This document shows positions 26,592 to 36,001 of a stretch of DNA of 64,000 bases, one piece after another. The stretch's first letter is position 1. Every line of letters starts with the position of its first letter. Under the pieces are notes generated by a model. That model saw only the letters and a program-made list of their open reading frames with translations, did not search any database and had not been told where the DNA came from. Origin of the DNA: Nitrobacter winogradskyi Nb-255 (GTDB lineage Bacteria; Pseudomonadota; Alphaproteobacteria; Rhizobiales; Xanthobacteraceae); NCBI RefSeq assembly GCF_000012725.1, contig NC_007406.1:2818001-2882000 (forward strand), read 5' to 3'. Both the position numbers and the translations under genes were made by a program.

Positions 26592-28655
26592 TCAGTGCGC
26601 GTCAGCCCAGACCGCCCGCTTGGTGAAGTAGAGCAGTCCCGCAAGGATGACCATGAAAATCATCACCTGAAAGCCAAGCCGCTTGCGCTCCTCGAGCTTC
26701 GGCTCCGCGGCCCACATCAGAAACGCCGCCACATCCTTCGCATACTGATCGACGTTCTGCGGCGCTCCGTCGTCGTAGGTGACCTGATCGTCCGACAGCA
26801 CGTTCGGCATCTTCATGGCATGGCCGGGGAAGTACCTGTTGTAGGTCGATCCGTCCGGCAGCTTGAACCCTTCCGGCGGGGTATCCTCGAACCCCGTCAG
26901 AAGAGCGTGGATGTAGTTCGGGCCCTTCTCCTGAAACTGGGTGAAGGCGTCGAAGATGAACTGTGGGAAGCCGCGCTCATAGCCGCGCGCCTTGGCCATC
27001 AGAGAGAGATCGGGCGGAGCCGCGCCGCCATTGGCCGCGCGGGCAGCGTTCTCGTTCGGGAACGGCGACGGAAATTTGTCGGCGATGCGTCCCGGCCGCT
27101 CGAACATATCGCCGGCGTCGTTGGGTCCGTCCTTCACCTGAATCTCGGCGGCCAGCGCCTCGGCCTGGGCGATCGAGAGGCCCGGGCCGCCCGGATCCGT
27201 CAGGTTGCGATAGTGCACAAGGTTCATCGAATGGCAAGCCGCACAGACTTCCTTGTAGACCTTGTAGCCGCGCTGCAACTGGCCCTGATCGAATTTTCCG
27301 AACGGGCCGGCGAACGACCAGCTCATCGAGGGCGGTGTCGAGCCATGATCGGACGCTCTTGCCGTCGAGCCGCTGTCCAGCGCGAGCAACCCAGCAACTC
27401 CGATCACCGCCAGGGCCGAGGCCACGACGCTTTTCTTCTTCCCCAGCACGTCATCGGCGATGGAATTGGGGACGGCTCGCGGCTTCTCGATGCGACTCAG
27501 GATCGGCAGCACGATCAGGAAGTAGGCGAAGTAGCACGCCGTCAGGATTCGGCCGGCGATCACATAGACCCCCTCCGGCGGCTTCGCGCCGAGATAACCG
27601 AGCCCCAGACACACGCCGACAAAGATCCAGAAGCACTGCTTGGCCAGCGGACGATAGCGCATGGAGCGGGTCTTGGCGGAATCGAGCCAGGGCAGGAAGG
27701 CCAGGACCAGAATGGCGCTGAACATCGCCACCACGCCCGCGAGCTTGTCCGGGATCGAGCGCAGGATCGCGTAGAACGGCAGATAGTACCATTCCGGCAC
27801 GATGTGCGGCGGCGTCACGCCCGGATTCGCCGGGATGTAGTTGTCGGGATCGCCGAGATAGTTCGGGATATAGAAGACAAACCAGAAATAGAACAGGATG
27901 AAGCAGGCCAGGCCGAACCCATCCTTGATCGTCGCATAGGGTGTGAACGGCACCGTATCCTTCGACGACTTGGGCTCGACCCCGGCCGGATTGTTCTGTC
28001 CCGCGACATGCAGCGCCCATACGTGCAGCACGACCACGCCCGCGATCACGAACGGCAGCAGGTAGTGCAGCGAGAAGAAGCGGTTCAGCGTCGGATTGCC
28101 GACCGAGTAGCCGCCCCATAGCAGGGTCACGATGCTTTCGCCGAAATAGGGGATGGCGGAAAACAGATTGGTGATGACGGTCGCGCCCCAGAAGCTCATC
28201 TGGCCCCACGGCAGCACGTAGCCCATGAAGCCGGTCGCCATCATCAGCAGGTAGATGATGACGCCGAGGATCCAGAGGATCTCGCGCGGCTCCTTGTAGG
28301 AGCCGTAATAAAGACCGCGAAGCATGTGGATATAGACGGCGATGAAGAACATCGAGGCGCCGTTCGAATGCAGGTAACGCAGCAGCCAGCCGTAATCGAC
28401 ATCGCGCACGATGGCTTCGACCGAGTTGAAGGCGAGATCAGCGTGCGGCGTATAGTGCATCGCCAGGATCACGCCGGTGACGATCTGCACGCCCAGCATG
28501 AAGGAGAGGATGCCGCCGAACGTCCACCAGTAGTTCAGGTTGCGCGGCGTCGGATAGGCGACGAACGAGGAATGAACGAGACCGAAGATCGGCAGACGGC
28601 GCTCGATCCATTTAAGGACGGGATTCTTCGGCTGGAAGGTGGAGGGTCCGCTCAT
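26592..28655 (-). CDS. fbcH: Fused cytochrome b / cytochrome c1 of the bc1 complex
   Basis: This precursor supplies two subunits of the quinol:cytochrome c oxidoreductase. The 687-residue product has an N-terminal cytochrome b with eight or nine membrane helices (to about residue 415; [15 protein letters not shown], heme histidines, [16 protein letters not shown] containing the Qo-site PEWY). Cytochrome c1 follows, with heme motif CAACH in VCAACHSMN and a C-terminal anchor. Bradyrhizobium japonicum FbcH has the same fusion and is cut after translocation; an internal signal region ([19 protein letters not shown]) is visible here. It lies 51 bases after the Rieske gene. Confidence 0.97.
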   Translation of the reverse strand: MSGPSTFQPKNPVLKWIERRLPIFGLVHSSFVAYPTPRNLNYWWTFGGILSFMLGVQIVTGVILAMHYTPHADLAFNSVEAIVRDVDYGWLLRYLHSNGASMFFIAVYIHMLRGLYYGSYKEPREILWILGVIIYLLMMATGFMGYVLPWGQMSFWGATVITNLFSAIPYFGESIVTLLWGGYSVGNPTLNRFFSLHYLLPFVIAGVVVLHVWALHVAGQNNPAGVEPKSSKDTVPFTPYATIKDGFGLACFILFYFWFVFYIPNYLGDPDNYIPANPGVTPPHIVPEWYYLPFYAILRSIPDKLAGVVAMFSAILVLAFLPWLDSAKTRSMRYRPLAKQCFWIFVGVCLGLGYLGAKPPEGVYVIAGRILTACYFAYFLIVLPILSRIEKPRAVPNSIADDVLGKKKSVVASALAVIGVAGLLALDSGSTARASDHGSTPPSMSWSFAGPFGKFDQGQLQRGYKVYKEVCAACHSMNLVHYRNLTDPGGPGLSIAQAEALAAEIQVKDGPNDAGDMFERPGRIADKFPSPFPNENAARAANGGAAPPDLSLMAKARGYERGFPQFIFDAFTQFQEKGPNYIHALLTGFEDTPPEGFKLPDGSTYNRYFPGHAMKMPNVLSDDQVTYDDGAPQNVDQYAKDVAAFLMWAAEPKLEERKRLGFQVMIFMVILAGLLYFTKRAVWADAH

Positions 28656-28706
28656 GATGCGATCCTGACGAATGAGACGACGCGTTCGGTTCGGGACGGC
28701 TGGGCC

Positions 28707-29234
28707 TTAGCCGATCTTGATCTTGCTGTCGGAGATGAAGGCGTAAGGCGGCACCGGCAGGTTGGAGGGCGCGGGGCCCTGGCGGATACGGCCGGAGGTG
28801 TCGTACACCGAGCCGTGGCAGGGGCAGAAGAAGCCGTCATAAGCGCCCTCATGCGCGATCGGCACGCAGCCCAGATGGGTACAGATGCCGATGACAACCA
28901 GCCACTGGTCATGGCCTTCCTTGACGCGCGCCGAATCCGGCTGCGGATCAGGCAGACTCGCGACATTGACGTTGCGGGCTTCCTCGATCTGCTTCTTGGT
29001 GCGGTGGCTGATGAAGATCGGCTTGCCGCGCCAGAACACCTTGATGTCCTGCCCTTCGGCGATGGGAGAGAGATCGACCTCGATCGGCGCGCCCGCGGCG
29101 ACCGTGGAGGCGTCCGGGTTGAGCTGGGCCACCAGCGGCCAGGCCGCGGCGGCGGCGCCGACGGCGGCGACCGCCCCGGTCGCCACAAAAAGGAAATCAC
29201 GGCGGCTTTGTCCTGCCGAAGACGATGTCGTCAC
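28707..29234 (-). CDS. fbcF: Rieske iron-sulfur subunit of the bc1 complex
   Basis: The 175-residue protein carries the 2Fe-2S cluster that takes electrons from quinol in the bc1 complex. The ligand motifs are CTHLGC and [10 protein letters not shown] twin-arginine signal anchor ([20 protein letters not shown]) lies at residues 10-30, as in other Rieske proteins. It is the first gene of a two-gene operon with fbcH. The divergent interval to trmL must hold its promoter, but no clear motif was identified. Confidence 0.96.
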   Translation of the reverse strand: MTTSSSAGQSRRDFLFVATGAVAAVGAAAAAWPLVAQLNPDASTVAAGAPIEVDLSPIAEGQDIKVFWRGKPIFISHRTKKQIEEARNVNVASLPDPQPDSARVKEGHDQWLVVIGICTHLGCVPIAHEGAYDGFFCPCHGSVYDTSGRIRQGPAPSNLPVPPYAFISDSKIKIG

Positions 29235-29436
29235 GATTCCAACCCTTTCCTACCCGCTGCCGGTCTTGTTGCTATGAGGTGTAACCATTCCAGGGATGCA
29301 TCTTGCAAGCGGCCGTTTTATTGGCACCCTCGCCGGATCAGCGCAAGTGCGCTATCGGTCTCATTCGTGCAGCGCACAAAATGCGGCAGCCGCGAAGCCA
29401 TCTCAGGGAAGTCATCTCGGGACAATCATCGAGCCA

Positions 29437-29907
29437 ATGCGGATCGCACTATTTCAACCCGATATCCCGCAGAACACCGGGACAATTCTGCGTCTTTGCG
29501 CTTGCCTCGGCGTTGAAGCCCACATCATCGAGCCCGCCGGATTTCCGGTCTCGGACCGGCATTTCCGCCGGGCGGGCATGGACTACCTCGACCAGGTCAC
29601 CATCGTGCGCCACGATTCCTGGCTGAAATTCGAGCAATGGCGCGCCGGCGACGGCGGGCGGCTGGTCCTGTTCACGACCAGGGGCGCCCTGCCCTATCTG
29701 GACCATCGTTATGCGGCTACCGATATTCTGCTGTTCGGCCGCGAAAGCGCCGGGGTCCCGGATGCCGTGGCAGCCGCCGCGGACGCACGTCTGGTGATAC
29801 CCTTGAGGCCCGCACTACGTTCGCTGAACGTCGCCATGGCAGCCGCCATGGCCGTGGGCGAGGCTCTGCGGCAGACAGAACCGGCCCTGACGGAAAGGAT
29901 CCCGTGA
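29437..29907 (+). CDS. trmL: tRNA (cytidine(34)-2'-O)-methyltransferase
   Basis: TrmL methylates the 2'-O of nucleotide 34 in tRNA-Leu isoacceptors. The 156-residue SPOUT-fold protein shows IALFQPDIPQNTGTILRLCA at the N-terminus and the knotted SAM site in LLFGRESAGVP and LVIPLRPALRSLNVAMAAAM. The ATG at 29437 (MRIALFQ) is the family start. Its stop overlaps the queE GTG start by four bases, so the genes form an operon. Confidence 0.93.
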   Translation: MRIALFQPDIPQNTGTILRLCACLGVEAHIIEPAGFPVSDRHFRRAGMDYLDQVTIVRHDSWLKFEQWRAGDGGRLVLFTTRGALPYLDHRYAATDILLFGRESAGVPDAVAAAADARLVIPLRPALRSLNVAMAAAMAVGEALRQTEPALTERIP

Positions 29908-30536
29908 GTTACGCGGTCAAGGAAATTTTTCTGACGCTGCAGGGCGAAGGCGCCCATGCGGGCCGCGCCGCGGTATTCTGCCGCTTCTCCGGCTGCAACC
30001 TCTGGAGCGGCCGCGAAGAAGATCGTGCTTCAGCCACCTGCCGGTTCTGCGACACGGATTTCGTCGGCACCGACGGCACGCTGGGCGGACGCTACGCCAG
30101 TGCCGATGCGCTGGCCGACACCGTCGCCGGACAATGGGCCGGACCGGCCGCCCATCGCTACGCGGTGTTGACCGGAGGCGAGCCGCTGTTGCAGGTCGAC
30201 AAGGCGTTCGTCGACGCGCTGCACGCCCGCGGCTTCGAAATCGGAATCGAGACCAACGGCACCCTTGCGCCGCCCGACGGCATCGACTGGCTGTGCGTCA
30301 GCCCAAAAGCTGGCGCCGATCTGCGCATCAGGCGAGGTCACGAACTCAAGCTGGTCTATCCGCAGGCGGATGCCCGGCCCGAGGATTTCGCGGATCTCGC
30401 CTTCGATCGGTTTTCGTTGCAGCCGATGGATGGGCCGGACGCGGCCGAAAACACCGCGCGCGCCGTCGACTATTGCCTGCGGCATCCGCAGTGGCGGCTC
30501 AGCCTGCAAACACACAAGACGCTTGGGATCAGGTAG
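29904..30536 (+). CDS. queE: 7-carboxy-7-deazaguanine synthase
   Basis: QueE is a radical SAM enzyme that converts 6-carboxytetrahydropterin to CDG in queuosine synthesis. The 210-residue product starts at a GTG that overlaps trmL (GTGA) and follows GGAAAGG. The cluster motif is the long variant C-x14-C-x2-C, from GCNLWSGREEDRA to CRFCDTDFVG, seen in other alphaproteobacterial QueE. LTGGEPLLQ and VSPKAG are also present. queD follows 82 bases later. Confidence 0.95.
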   Translation: MSYAVKEIFLTLQGEGAHAGRAAVFCRFSGCNLWSGREEDRASATCRFCDTDFVGTDGTLGGRYASADALADTVAGQWAGPAAHRYAVLTGGEPLLQVDKAFVDALHARGFEIGIETNGTLAPPDGIDWLCVSPKAGADLRIRRGHELKLVYPQADARPEDFADLAFDRFSLQPMDGPDAAENTARAVDYCLRHPQWRLSLQTHKTLGIR

Positions 30537-30618
30537 AAATGGACGAGCGGCAACGCGTAAAGACGTCATGCGCCGACGCGGGCTCCACCCGCGCATCCAT
30601 ATGGAGGCGAACTTCAAA

Positions 30619-30990
30619 ATGTGGGAGTTGACGAAATCGTTCCGCTTCGAGGCCGCGCACGCGCTGCCGGGAACGACATTGGGAGCCGCGAGCATGGAGA
30701 TCCACGGCCATTCGTTCCGGGCCGAGGTGAGCCTGCGCGGCACGCCCGATCCCGCGAGCGGAATGGTGCTCGATCTCGGCCTGCTCGAACGGGGCATGGG
30801 CGAGGTCCGGAACAAGCTCGACCATAAGCTCCTCAACGACGTCGAAGGACTTGGCCCGCCGACGCTGGAGAACCTGGCGCGCTTCATCTGGGATCATGTC
30901 CAGCACGCGGGAGCCGTGACCCGCGTCAGCGTGCATCGCGACAGCTGCGGCGAAAGCTGCGCCTATTTCGGTCCGCATGTTCCGTCGTAA
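30619..30990 (+). CDS. queD: 6-carboxytetrahydropterin synthase-like protein
   Basis: QueD makes 6-carboxytetrahydropterin from 7,8-dihydroneopterin triphosphate in the queuosine pathway. The 123-residue protein has the zinc ligands in FEAAHAL and IHGHSF, the LDHKLLND block, and a C-terminal CGESCAYFGP. The catalytic cysteine, four residues before HGH in E. coli QueD (CGRLHGH), is serine here (SMEIHGH), so activity or specificity may differ. ATG 30619 follows GGAGG; an in-frame ATG at 30601 is an alternative. The location next to queE supports the pathway role. Confidence 0.88.
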   Translation: MWELTKSFRFEAAHALPGTTLGAASMEIHGHSFRAEVSLRGTPDPASGMVLDLGLLERGMGEVRNKLDHKLLNDVEGLGPPTLENLARFIWDHVQHAGAVTRVSVHRDSCGESCAYFGPHVPS

Positions 30991-31026
30991 AGAATGAATC
31001 GGTTTCATCCCGTGAAGGAGACCTCG

Positions 31027-31929
31027 ATGGAGGCAACCCGGTTGGAGGATCGCACGCTGGAGGATCGCAAGGCCCGCGCGCGATCCTGGTTCGAGCAACT
31101 GCGCGACGATATCTGCTCGGCTTTCGAGAAGCTGGAAGACGACGCTCCCGCCTCACTCTATCCCGGCAGCGCGGGACGTTTCGTCCGCACGCCGTGGGAA
31201 CGCACCGACCACACCGGCAAGCCCGGAGGCGGCGGCGTCATGTCGATGATGCACGGGCGGCTGTTCGAGAAAGTCGGCGTGCACTGCTCGACCGTGCATG
31301 GCGAATTCGCGCCGGAGTTTCGCGCGCAGATTCCCGGAGCGGCGGATGATCCCAATTTCTGGGCGTCGGGCATCTCGCTGATCGCCCACATGCGCAACCC
31401 GCATATTCCCGCCGTTCACATGAACACGCGCTTCGTGGTCACCACGAAAGCGTGGTTCGGCGGCGGCGGCGACCTGACGCCGGTGCTGATGCGGCGGCGC
31501 ACGCAGGAGGACCCGGACAGCGTCGCGTTCCACGCGGCGATGAAGGCCGCCTGCGACGCTCACGCCGCCATCGCGCCGTACGACAAATACAAGACCTGGT
31601 GCGACGAGTATTTCCATCTGCCGCACCGCAAGGAAGCGCGCGGGATCGGCGGCATCTTCTATGACTGGCATGACAGCGGCGACTGGAACGCTGATCTCGC
31701 CTTCACGCAGGACGTCGGACGAGCGCTGCTCAAGGTCTATCCCGAACTCGTGCGCCGCAACTTCAGCACGCCGTGGACGGCGGCCGATCGCGAGGAGCAG
31801 TTGATCCGGCGCGGACGCTACGCCGAATTCAATCTTCTCTACGATCGCGGCACCATTTTCGGGCTGAAGACCGGCGGCAACGTGGAGTCGATCCTCTCCT
31901 CGATGCCTCCCGAGGTGAAATGGCCATAA
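31027..31929 (+). CDS. hemF: Oxygen-dependent coproporphyrinogen III oxidase
   Basis: HemF oxidatively decarboxylates coproporphyrinogen III to protoporphyrinogen IX in heme synthesis. The 300-residue protein shows [55 protein letters not shown] and the C-terminal [20 protein letters not shown], all hallmarks of the family. The ATG at 31027 follows GAAGGAGACCTCG and is preferred over an in-frame start at 30994. Heme supply suits the cytochrome-rich surroundings, but no regulatory box was found. Confidence 0.96.
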   Translation: MEATRLEDRTLEDRKARARSWFEQLRDDICSAFEKLEDDAPASLYPGSAGRFVRTPWERTDHTGKPGGGGVMSMMHGRLFEKVGVHCSTVHGEFAPEFRAQIPGAADDPNFWASGISLIAHMRNPHIPAVHMNTRFVVTTKAWFGGGGDLTPVLMRRRTQEDPDSVAFHAAMKAACDAHAAIAPYDKYKTWCDEYFHLPHRKEARGIGGIFYDWHDSGDWNADLAFTQDVGRALLKVYPELVRRNFSTPWTAADREEQLIRRGRYAEFNLLYDRGTIFGLKTGGNVESILSSMPPEVKWP

Positions 31930-31948
31930 AGGAGTATTTCCGCCCAGC

Positions 31949-33205
31949 TCACAGCCGGTGATCGCGCGTGAACCGTGCGACGGTCTGATCGGCGATCGCC
32001 GAAAGCCGGGCGGAGTCGAGCGGGAAATCCTCCGCGAGCCAGGCGTCTTCCGCGAGCGTCAGAACGTGTCCGAGCGCAGGACCTTCCGCGATTCCGCGAA
32101 CGATGAAATCCTCGGCCTTCAGAGGAAAGGCAGGCGGCTGCCAGCGCCGCGGCAGGGTTGCGACGTTTAGCCACGGAGCCGGATCGGCGCCGAGCCCCGC
32201 CTTCGACCAGGCCTGCATCAGCCGGTCACGAAAGCGCGTCGCGCCAAGGCGGTACAACCGCCGGCGGGCGGTCGCCTCGTCCATGCTGCCGAGCCGCCAC
32301 CAGCGATGTCCCATCGAGTCCAATTGTTTCGCCTCGGCATTGGAGAGCCGCAAGCGCTGCGCGAGCCGCCGCGCATCTTCGGTCACCGACACCGCAAGCG
32401 CCGCGAGCCGGCGGATCGGATCCGGCGCAAGTTCGAGCGCGGATTCCGCCGCCATCATCGCCGCGAGCGGCCCGCGATAGGCCACCCCGCCGAAAACGGC
32501 CAGCAGCAAGCCGCCATCCTCCATCGCCACCGCCGCTTCCACGGCGCCATCGGCGAGAAGCAGCTTCAGAATCTCCGCCCGCAGGCGTTCGGCCGACAGC
32601 GTGGCGAGTCCGGCGCGGCCGCGAATGCAGGCGAGATAGCCATCGCGATCGGGCTCGCCCGCGCCATAGGCGGCGTGGATCCGGAAAAAACGGAGGATGC
32701 GCAGGTAGTCCTCTGCGATACGACGGTCCGGATCGCCGATGAAGCGCACCCGCCTGGCCGCGATGTCGTCGAGGCCGCCGACATGATCGTGCACCGTGCC
32801 GCCGCTATCGACCGACAGGCCGTTGATGGTGAAATCGCGACGCTGGGCATCGCGCGCCCAATCCCGGCCGAAGGCAACCCTGGCCTTGCGGCCGAAGGTT
32901 TCAACATCCTCGCGCAGCGTCGTGACCTCGACCGGCTTGCCCTCGACGACCAGCGTAACGGTGCCGTGCTCGACCCCGGTCGGAATGCTCCTGATGCGGG
33001 CCGCGGCCGCGCGGCGCATGACTTCCTCGGGCGGCGCGGTGGTGGCGATGTCGATCTCGACGACGGGCAGGCCCATCAAGGCGTTGCGAACGGCGCCGCC
33101 GACGACCCGCGCTTCCTCGCCGTTTCCGCCGAGCAGCGAGAGAACGCGTACCGCCGGACCTGATTTCAGCCAGCCCGCATCGCATAGCGAGCGGGCCGCG
33201 TTCAC
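31949..33205 (-). CDS. cca: CCA tRNA nucleotidyltransferase
   Basis: The enzyme adds or repairs the 3' CCA of tRNA. The 418-residue protein has the nucleotidyltransferase motif VVGGAVRNALMGLPVVEIDIAT (metal Asps in EIDI), the RRDFTINGLSVD block and the EDYLRILRFFRIHA motif. The GTG start at 33205 overlaps the DUF6111 stop by four bases (GTGA). The longer frame to 33361 is out of context. It ends a minus-strand chain DUF1285-NUDIX-DUF6111-cca with overlap at every junction. Confidence 0.92.
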   Translation of the reverse strand: MNAARSLCDAGWLKSGPAVRVLSLLGGNGEEARVVGGAVRNALMGLPVVEIDIATTAPPEEVMRRAAAARIRSIPTGVEHGTVTLVVEGKPVEVTTLREDVETFGRKARVAFGRDWARDAQRRDFTINGLSVDSGGTVHDHVGGLDDIAARRVRFIGDPDRRIAEDYLRILRFFRIHAAYGAGEPDRDGYLACIRGRAGLATLSAERLRAEILKLLLADGAVEAAVAMEDGGLLLAVFGGVAYRGPLAAMMAAESALELAPDPIRRLAALAVSVTEDARRLAQRLRLSNAEAKQLDSMGHRWWRLGSMDEATARRRLYRLGATRFRDRLMQAWSKAGLGADPAPWLNVATLPRRWQPPAFPLKAEDFIVRGIAEGPALGHVLTLAEDAWLAEDFPLDSARLSAIADQTVARFTRDHRL

Positions 33206-33465
33206 CTCTCGGCTCCGGGCACAAGCTTGCCGTTCTCGATATGGGCCGGAATATAGGTCGAATCCGGCGGCGCGCCGGAAAAATTCGCCAGCAGAATGAA
33301 ACTGACGACGACCAGCACCAGCGCCGCGAGCGAGAGCCTCAAGACGACATGCGCCGGCCATGAGGCGGCGATCATGAAATCCACACGGTTGGCGATGAGA
33401 TATGCCGCGTAAACGGCGAACGGAATCAGGAAGATTCCGAGCTCCATTAGAATTGGACGCATCAT
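33202..33465 (-). CDS. DUF6111 family small membrane protein
   Basis: The 87-residue protein has two transmembrane segments (LGIFLIPFAVYAAYLIA and LRLSLAALVLVVVSFILLA) and a C-terminal PPDSTYIPAHIENGKLVPG that is conserved in this alphaproteobacterial family. Its function is unknown. Its ATGA start overlaps the NUDIX gene stop and its stop overlaps the cca GTG, so translation of the three genes is probably coupled. Confidence 0.85.
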   Translation of the reverse strand: MMRPILMELGIFLIPFAVYAAYLIANRVDFMIAASWPAHVVLRLSLAALVLVVVSFILLANFSGAPPDSTYIPAHIENGKLVPGAER

Positions 33466-34139
33466 TTCAGATAGACTCGCTCGTACAGTACGCGCAGGAT
33501 CCCGGCAGTCGCACCCCAGATATTTCGCTCGGCGAACGGCATCTCGTAGAACGAGCGCGTTCTGCCGCGGAATTGCTTCCGGCCGAGTTTGTGATTGAGA
33601 GGGTTCATCAGAAACGACAGCGGCACCTCGAATGCGTGGTCCACTTCATTCGTATTGATGCGAAGATCAAATCCCGGCCTTACCCGCGCCAGTGTCGGCA
33701 GGATGCGGAAGCCGAAACTCGTCCCGTAAAGATCAAGATACCCGATCGGCTCCACGAAGTCGCGGGTCAGCCCGACTTCTTCCCACGCCTCCCGCAGCGC
33801 CGCGTCGATCGGCGAGGCGTCGGTGGCGTCGATCTTGCCGCCGGGAAACGCGATCTGACCGGCATGCTCCTTGAGATGCGCCGCACGCTGCGTCAGCAGC
33901 ACCGTCGGCTGTTCGCGCGCGATCACCGGAATCAGCACCGCCGCCGGCCGGATCGGCGTTTCCAGAGCGATCGTGCGGAGCACTGCATCGTTGTCATCGT
34001 CACCGGTCAAGGGAACGATGCCGGCGTCCGTGAGCCCCGGCGGGATGTCGAAACGCAGCCGCTCCCGCGCGCGGTCGAAAAACTCCCCGGCGCCGATCGT
34101 GGTGGCGGCGGCGCCAGTCCTCACCATGGGCACGTTCAA
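33462..34139 (-). CDS. NUDIX hydrolase, CoA pyrophosphatase type
   Basis: The 225-residue protein has the CoA-specific element LLTQRAAHLKEHAGQIAFPGG directly before the NUDIX helix DAALREAWEEVGL. This pattern is typical of NudL/YeaB-type enzymes, which cleave coenzyme A to phosphopantetheine and adenosine 3',5'-bisphosphate. Its start overlaps the DUF1285 stop by four bases. Substrate is inferred from motif only. Confidence 0.88.
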   Translation of the reverse strand: MNVPMVRTGAAATTIGAGEFFDRARERLRFDIPPGLTDAGIVPLTGDDDNDAVLRTIALETPIRPAAVLIPVIAREQPTVLLTQRAAHLKEHAGQIAFPGGKIDATDASPIDAALREAWEEVGLTRDFVEPIGYLDLYGTSFGFRILPTLARVRPGFDLRINTNEVDHAFEVPLSFLMNPLNHKLGRKQFRGRTRSFYEMPFAERNIWGATAGILRVLYERVYLK

Positions 34140-34741
34140 CCTGCGTCCCTCACCTGCTCGGCATCCGCCATCGCAAAGAACTCGCCTCCCGATTCGATGC
34201 CGAACATCATCTTGTTATCGACCATCCGTTGCGCGCCCATGTCAACAAGATCATAATACAACGCCCTCGTCACTTTGGCCCAGAGACCGGCCCGAACGTG
34301 CAGATAAGGCTTCAATCCGCCGCCCGCCGAGGGCTCAAAACGCAGCCAGTGCCCGGAATCGCATGGCACCCAGTCGCCGACGTTGGTGCGAAAGTGCAGC
34401 AGACGGCCGCCTGCATCCCGATCCTCGATCATCTCGACGGCCAGAAACGGCGCGTCGTCGACGCTGATGCCAACCTTCTCCACCGGCGTCACCAGAAAGT
34501 GGCTATCGCCTTCACGTTTCAGGATCGTGGAGAACAGCCGCACCAATGCCGGACGGCCGATCGGGGTCCGCATGTAGAACCAGGTGCCGTCGCTGGCGAT
34601 TCGCATATCCAGATCGCCGCAAAACGGCGGGTTCCACAGATGCACCGGCGGCAGACCCTTGCCGGGCGGGCCGGCGGCGTCACGGGCGGCCGATATCAGC
34701 CCGTCCAGTGTCCGGCTCTCCGGCTGCCCTTGCTTCGCCAT
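34136..34741 (-). CDS. DUF1285 domain-containing protein
   Basis: The 201-residue soluble protein belongs to DUF1285, recognisable by HLWNPPFCGDLDMRIASDGTW, the FSTILKREGDSHFLVTPVEK block, and RFEPSAGGGLKPYLHVRAGL in the C-terminal half. Function is unknown. It is the first gene of the four-gene minus-strand chain ending with cca, and diverges from the moxR operon with about 245 bases between them. Confidence 0.87.
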   Translation of the reverse strand: MAKQGQPESRTLDGLISAARDAAGPPGKGLPPVHLWNPPFCGDLDMRIASDGTWFYMRTPIGRPALVRLFSTILKREGDSHFLVTPVEKVGISVDDAPFLAVEMIEDRDAGGRLLHFRTNVGDWVPCDSGHWLRFEPSAGGGLKPYLHVRAGLWAKVTRALYYDLVDMGAQRMVDNKMMFGIESGGEFFAMADAEQVRDAG

Positions 34742-34987
34742 GGTTTACCCTGAGGTTGCCCCGCTTGTTCTGGCACAAAACAGACGCAAGACCAATGGGC
34801 GCGGGCCGGATGCCGGAACCGGCGCTTAGGCTCCCGATTGTGACTCCCCGTCCGGAGGTCAACTCCCCGACGATGACAGACGATCACATGGGGATAGTTT
34901 AATTCGAGGAATACACAGCGATCGCGTATGTTTAACAGTTCATGGCGTGACGGCGCGGATGGCGCGGCCACGCGCAAGGAGTGACGG

Positions 34988-36001
34988 ATGGCCGCCGCAG
35001 ACCCCGACAAAGGCGTTGAGAAACTGGAGGACGTGATCGTCCGCTCCGCAGAGCAGGTCGCGGAGCAGATTCGCGCGGCGCGGGACGCGATTTCCAACGT
35101 CATCTTCGGTCAGGACCGGGTGATCGAGAACACGCTGGTGACCATCCTTTCCGGCGGTCACGCGCTCCTGATCGGCGTTCCCGGCCTCGCCAAGACCAAG
35201 CTCGTCGAAACGCTCGGCGTCACGCTCGGACTCGACGCCAAGCGCGTCCAGTTCACGCCTGACCTGATGCCGTCGGATATCCTCGGCGCCGAGGTGCTGG
35301 ACGAGAGCAGCATCGGCAAGCGATCCTTCCGCTTCATTCCCGGACCGGTCTTCGCACAGCTTTTGATGGCGGATGAAATCAACCGCGCCAGCCCGCGCAC
35401 GCAGTCAGCACTCTTGCAGGCGATGCAGGAGCAGCACATCACCGTCGCCGGCGTGCGCCACGATCTGCCGAAACCCTTTCATGTGCTGGCGACGCAGAAT
35501 CCGCTGGAGCAGGAAGGCACCTATCCGCTGCCGGAAGCGCAGCTCGACCGTTTTTTGATGGAGATCGATGTCGGCTATCCGGATCGCGACGCGGAACGCC
35601 GCATCCTGTTCGAGACCACCGGCGCCGGAGAGGCCCTCGCGAAAGCCGCGATGAACGCCGACGCCGTTCTTGCCGCGCAGCGGCTGGTGCGGCGGCTGCC
35701 GGTCGGCGACAGCGTGGTCGAAGCCATACTGTCCCTGGTGCGCTCGGCGCGTCCGGGCCCGGAGAGCGGCGAAACCGGAAAGCTGATCGCGTGGGGACCG
35801 GGACCGCGCGCCAGCCAGTCGCTGATGCTGGCCGTGCGCGCCCGCGCGCTGCTTGACGGACGCCTTGCACCGTCGATCGACGACGTCCTAGACCTCGCCG
35901 AGCCGGTGCTCAAGCATCGCATGGCGCTGACGTTCTCGGCTCGCGCCGAAGGCCGCTCCATTGCCGACGTCATCAGACAACTTAAATCGCGGATCGGTTG
36001 A
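34988..36001 (+). CDS. MoxR-family AAA+ ATPase
   Basis: MoxR ATPases act as chaperones that assist maturation of enzyme complexes, usually with DUF58/VWA partner proteins. The 337-residue protein shows Walker A-like GVPGLAKTKL, where Lys-Thr replaces the usual Gly-Lys-Thr context found in some MoxR proteins, then Walker B LLMADEINRASPRTQSALLQAMQE and sensor 1 FHVLATQNPLEQEGTYPLPEAQLDRF. GCGCAAGGAGTGACGG precedes the ATG. Its stop overlaps the next ATG (TGATG), beginning a four-gene operon. Confidence 0.94.
   Translation: MAAADPDKGVEKLEDVIVRSAEQVAEQIRAARDAISNVIFGQDRVIENTLVTILSGGHALLIGVPGLAKTKLVETLGVTLGLDAKRVQFTPDLMPSDILGAEVLDESSIGKRSFRFIPGPVFAQLLMADEINRASPRTQSALLQAMQEQHITVAGVRHDLPKPFHVLATQNPLEQEGTYPLPEAQLDRFLMEIDVGYPDRDAERRILFETTGAGEALAKAAMNADAVLAAQRLVRRLPVGDSVVEAILSLVRSARPGPESGETGKLIAWGPGPRASQSLMLAVRARALLDGRLAPSIDDVLDLAEPVLKHRMALTFSARAEGRSIADVIRQLKSRIG

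Noticed and set aside
26595..28121. 508-codon plus-strand frame opposite fbcH
   Set aside because: It is antisense to the well-conserved cytochrome b/c1 gene, and its translation is rich in Arg, Gln and His without any domain.
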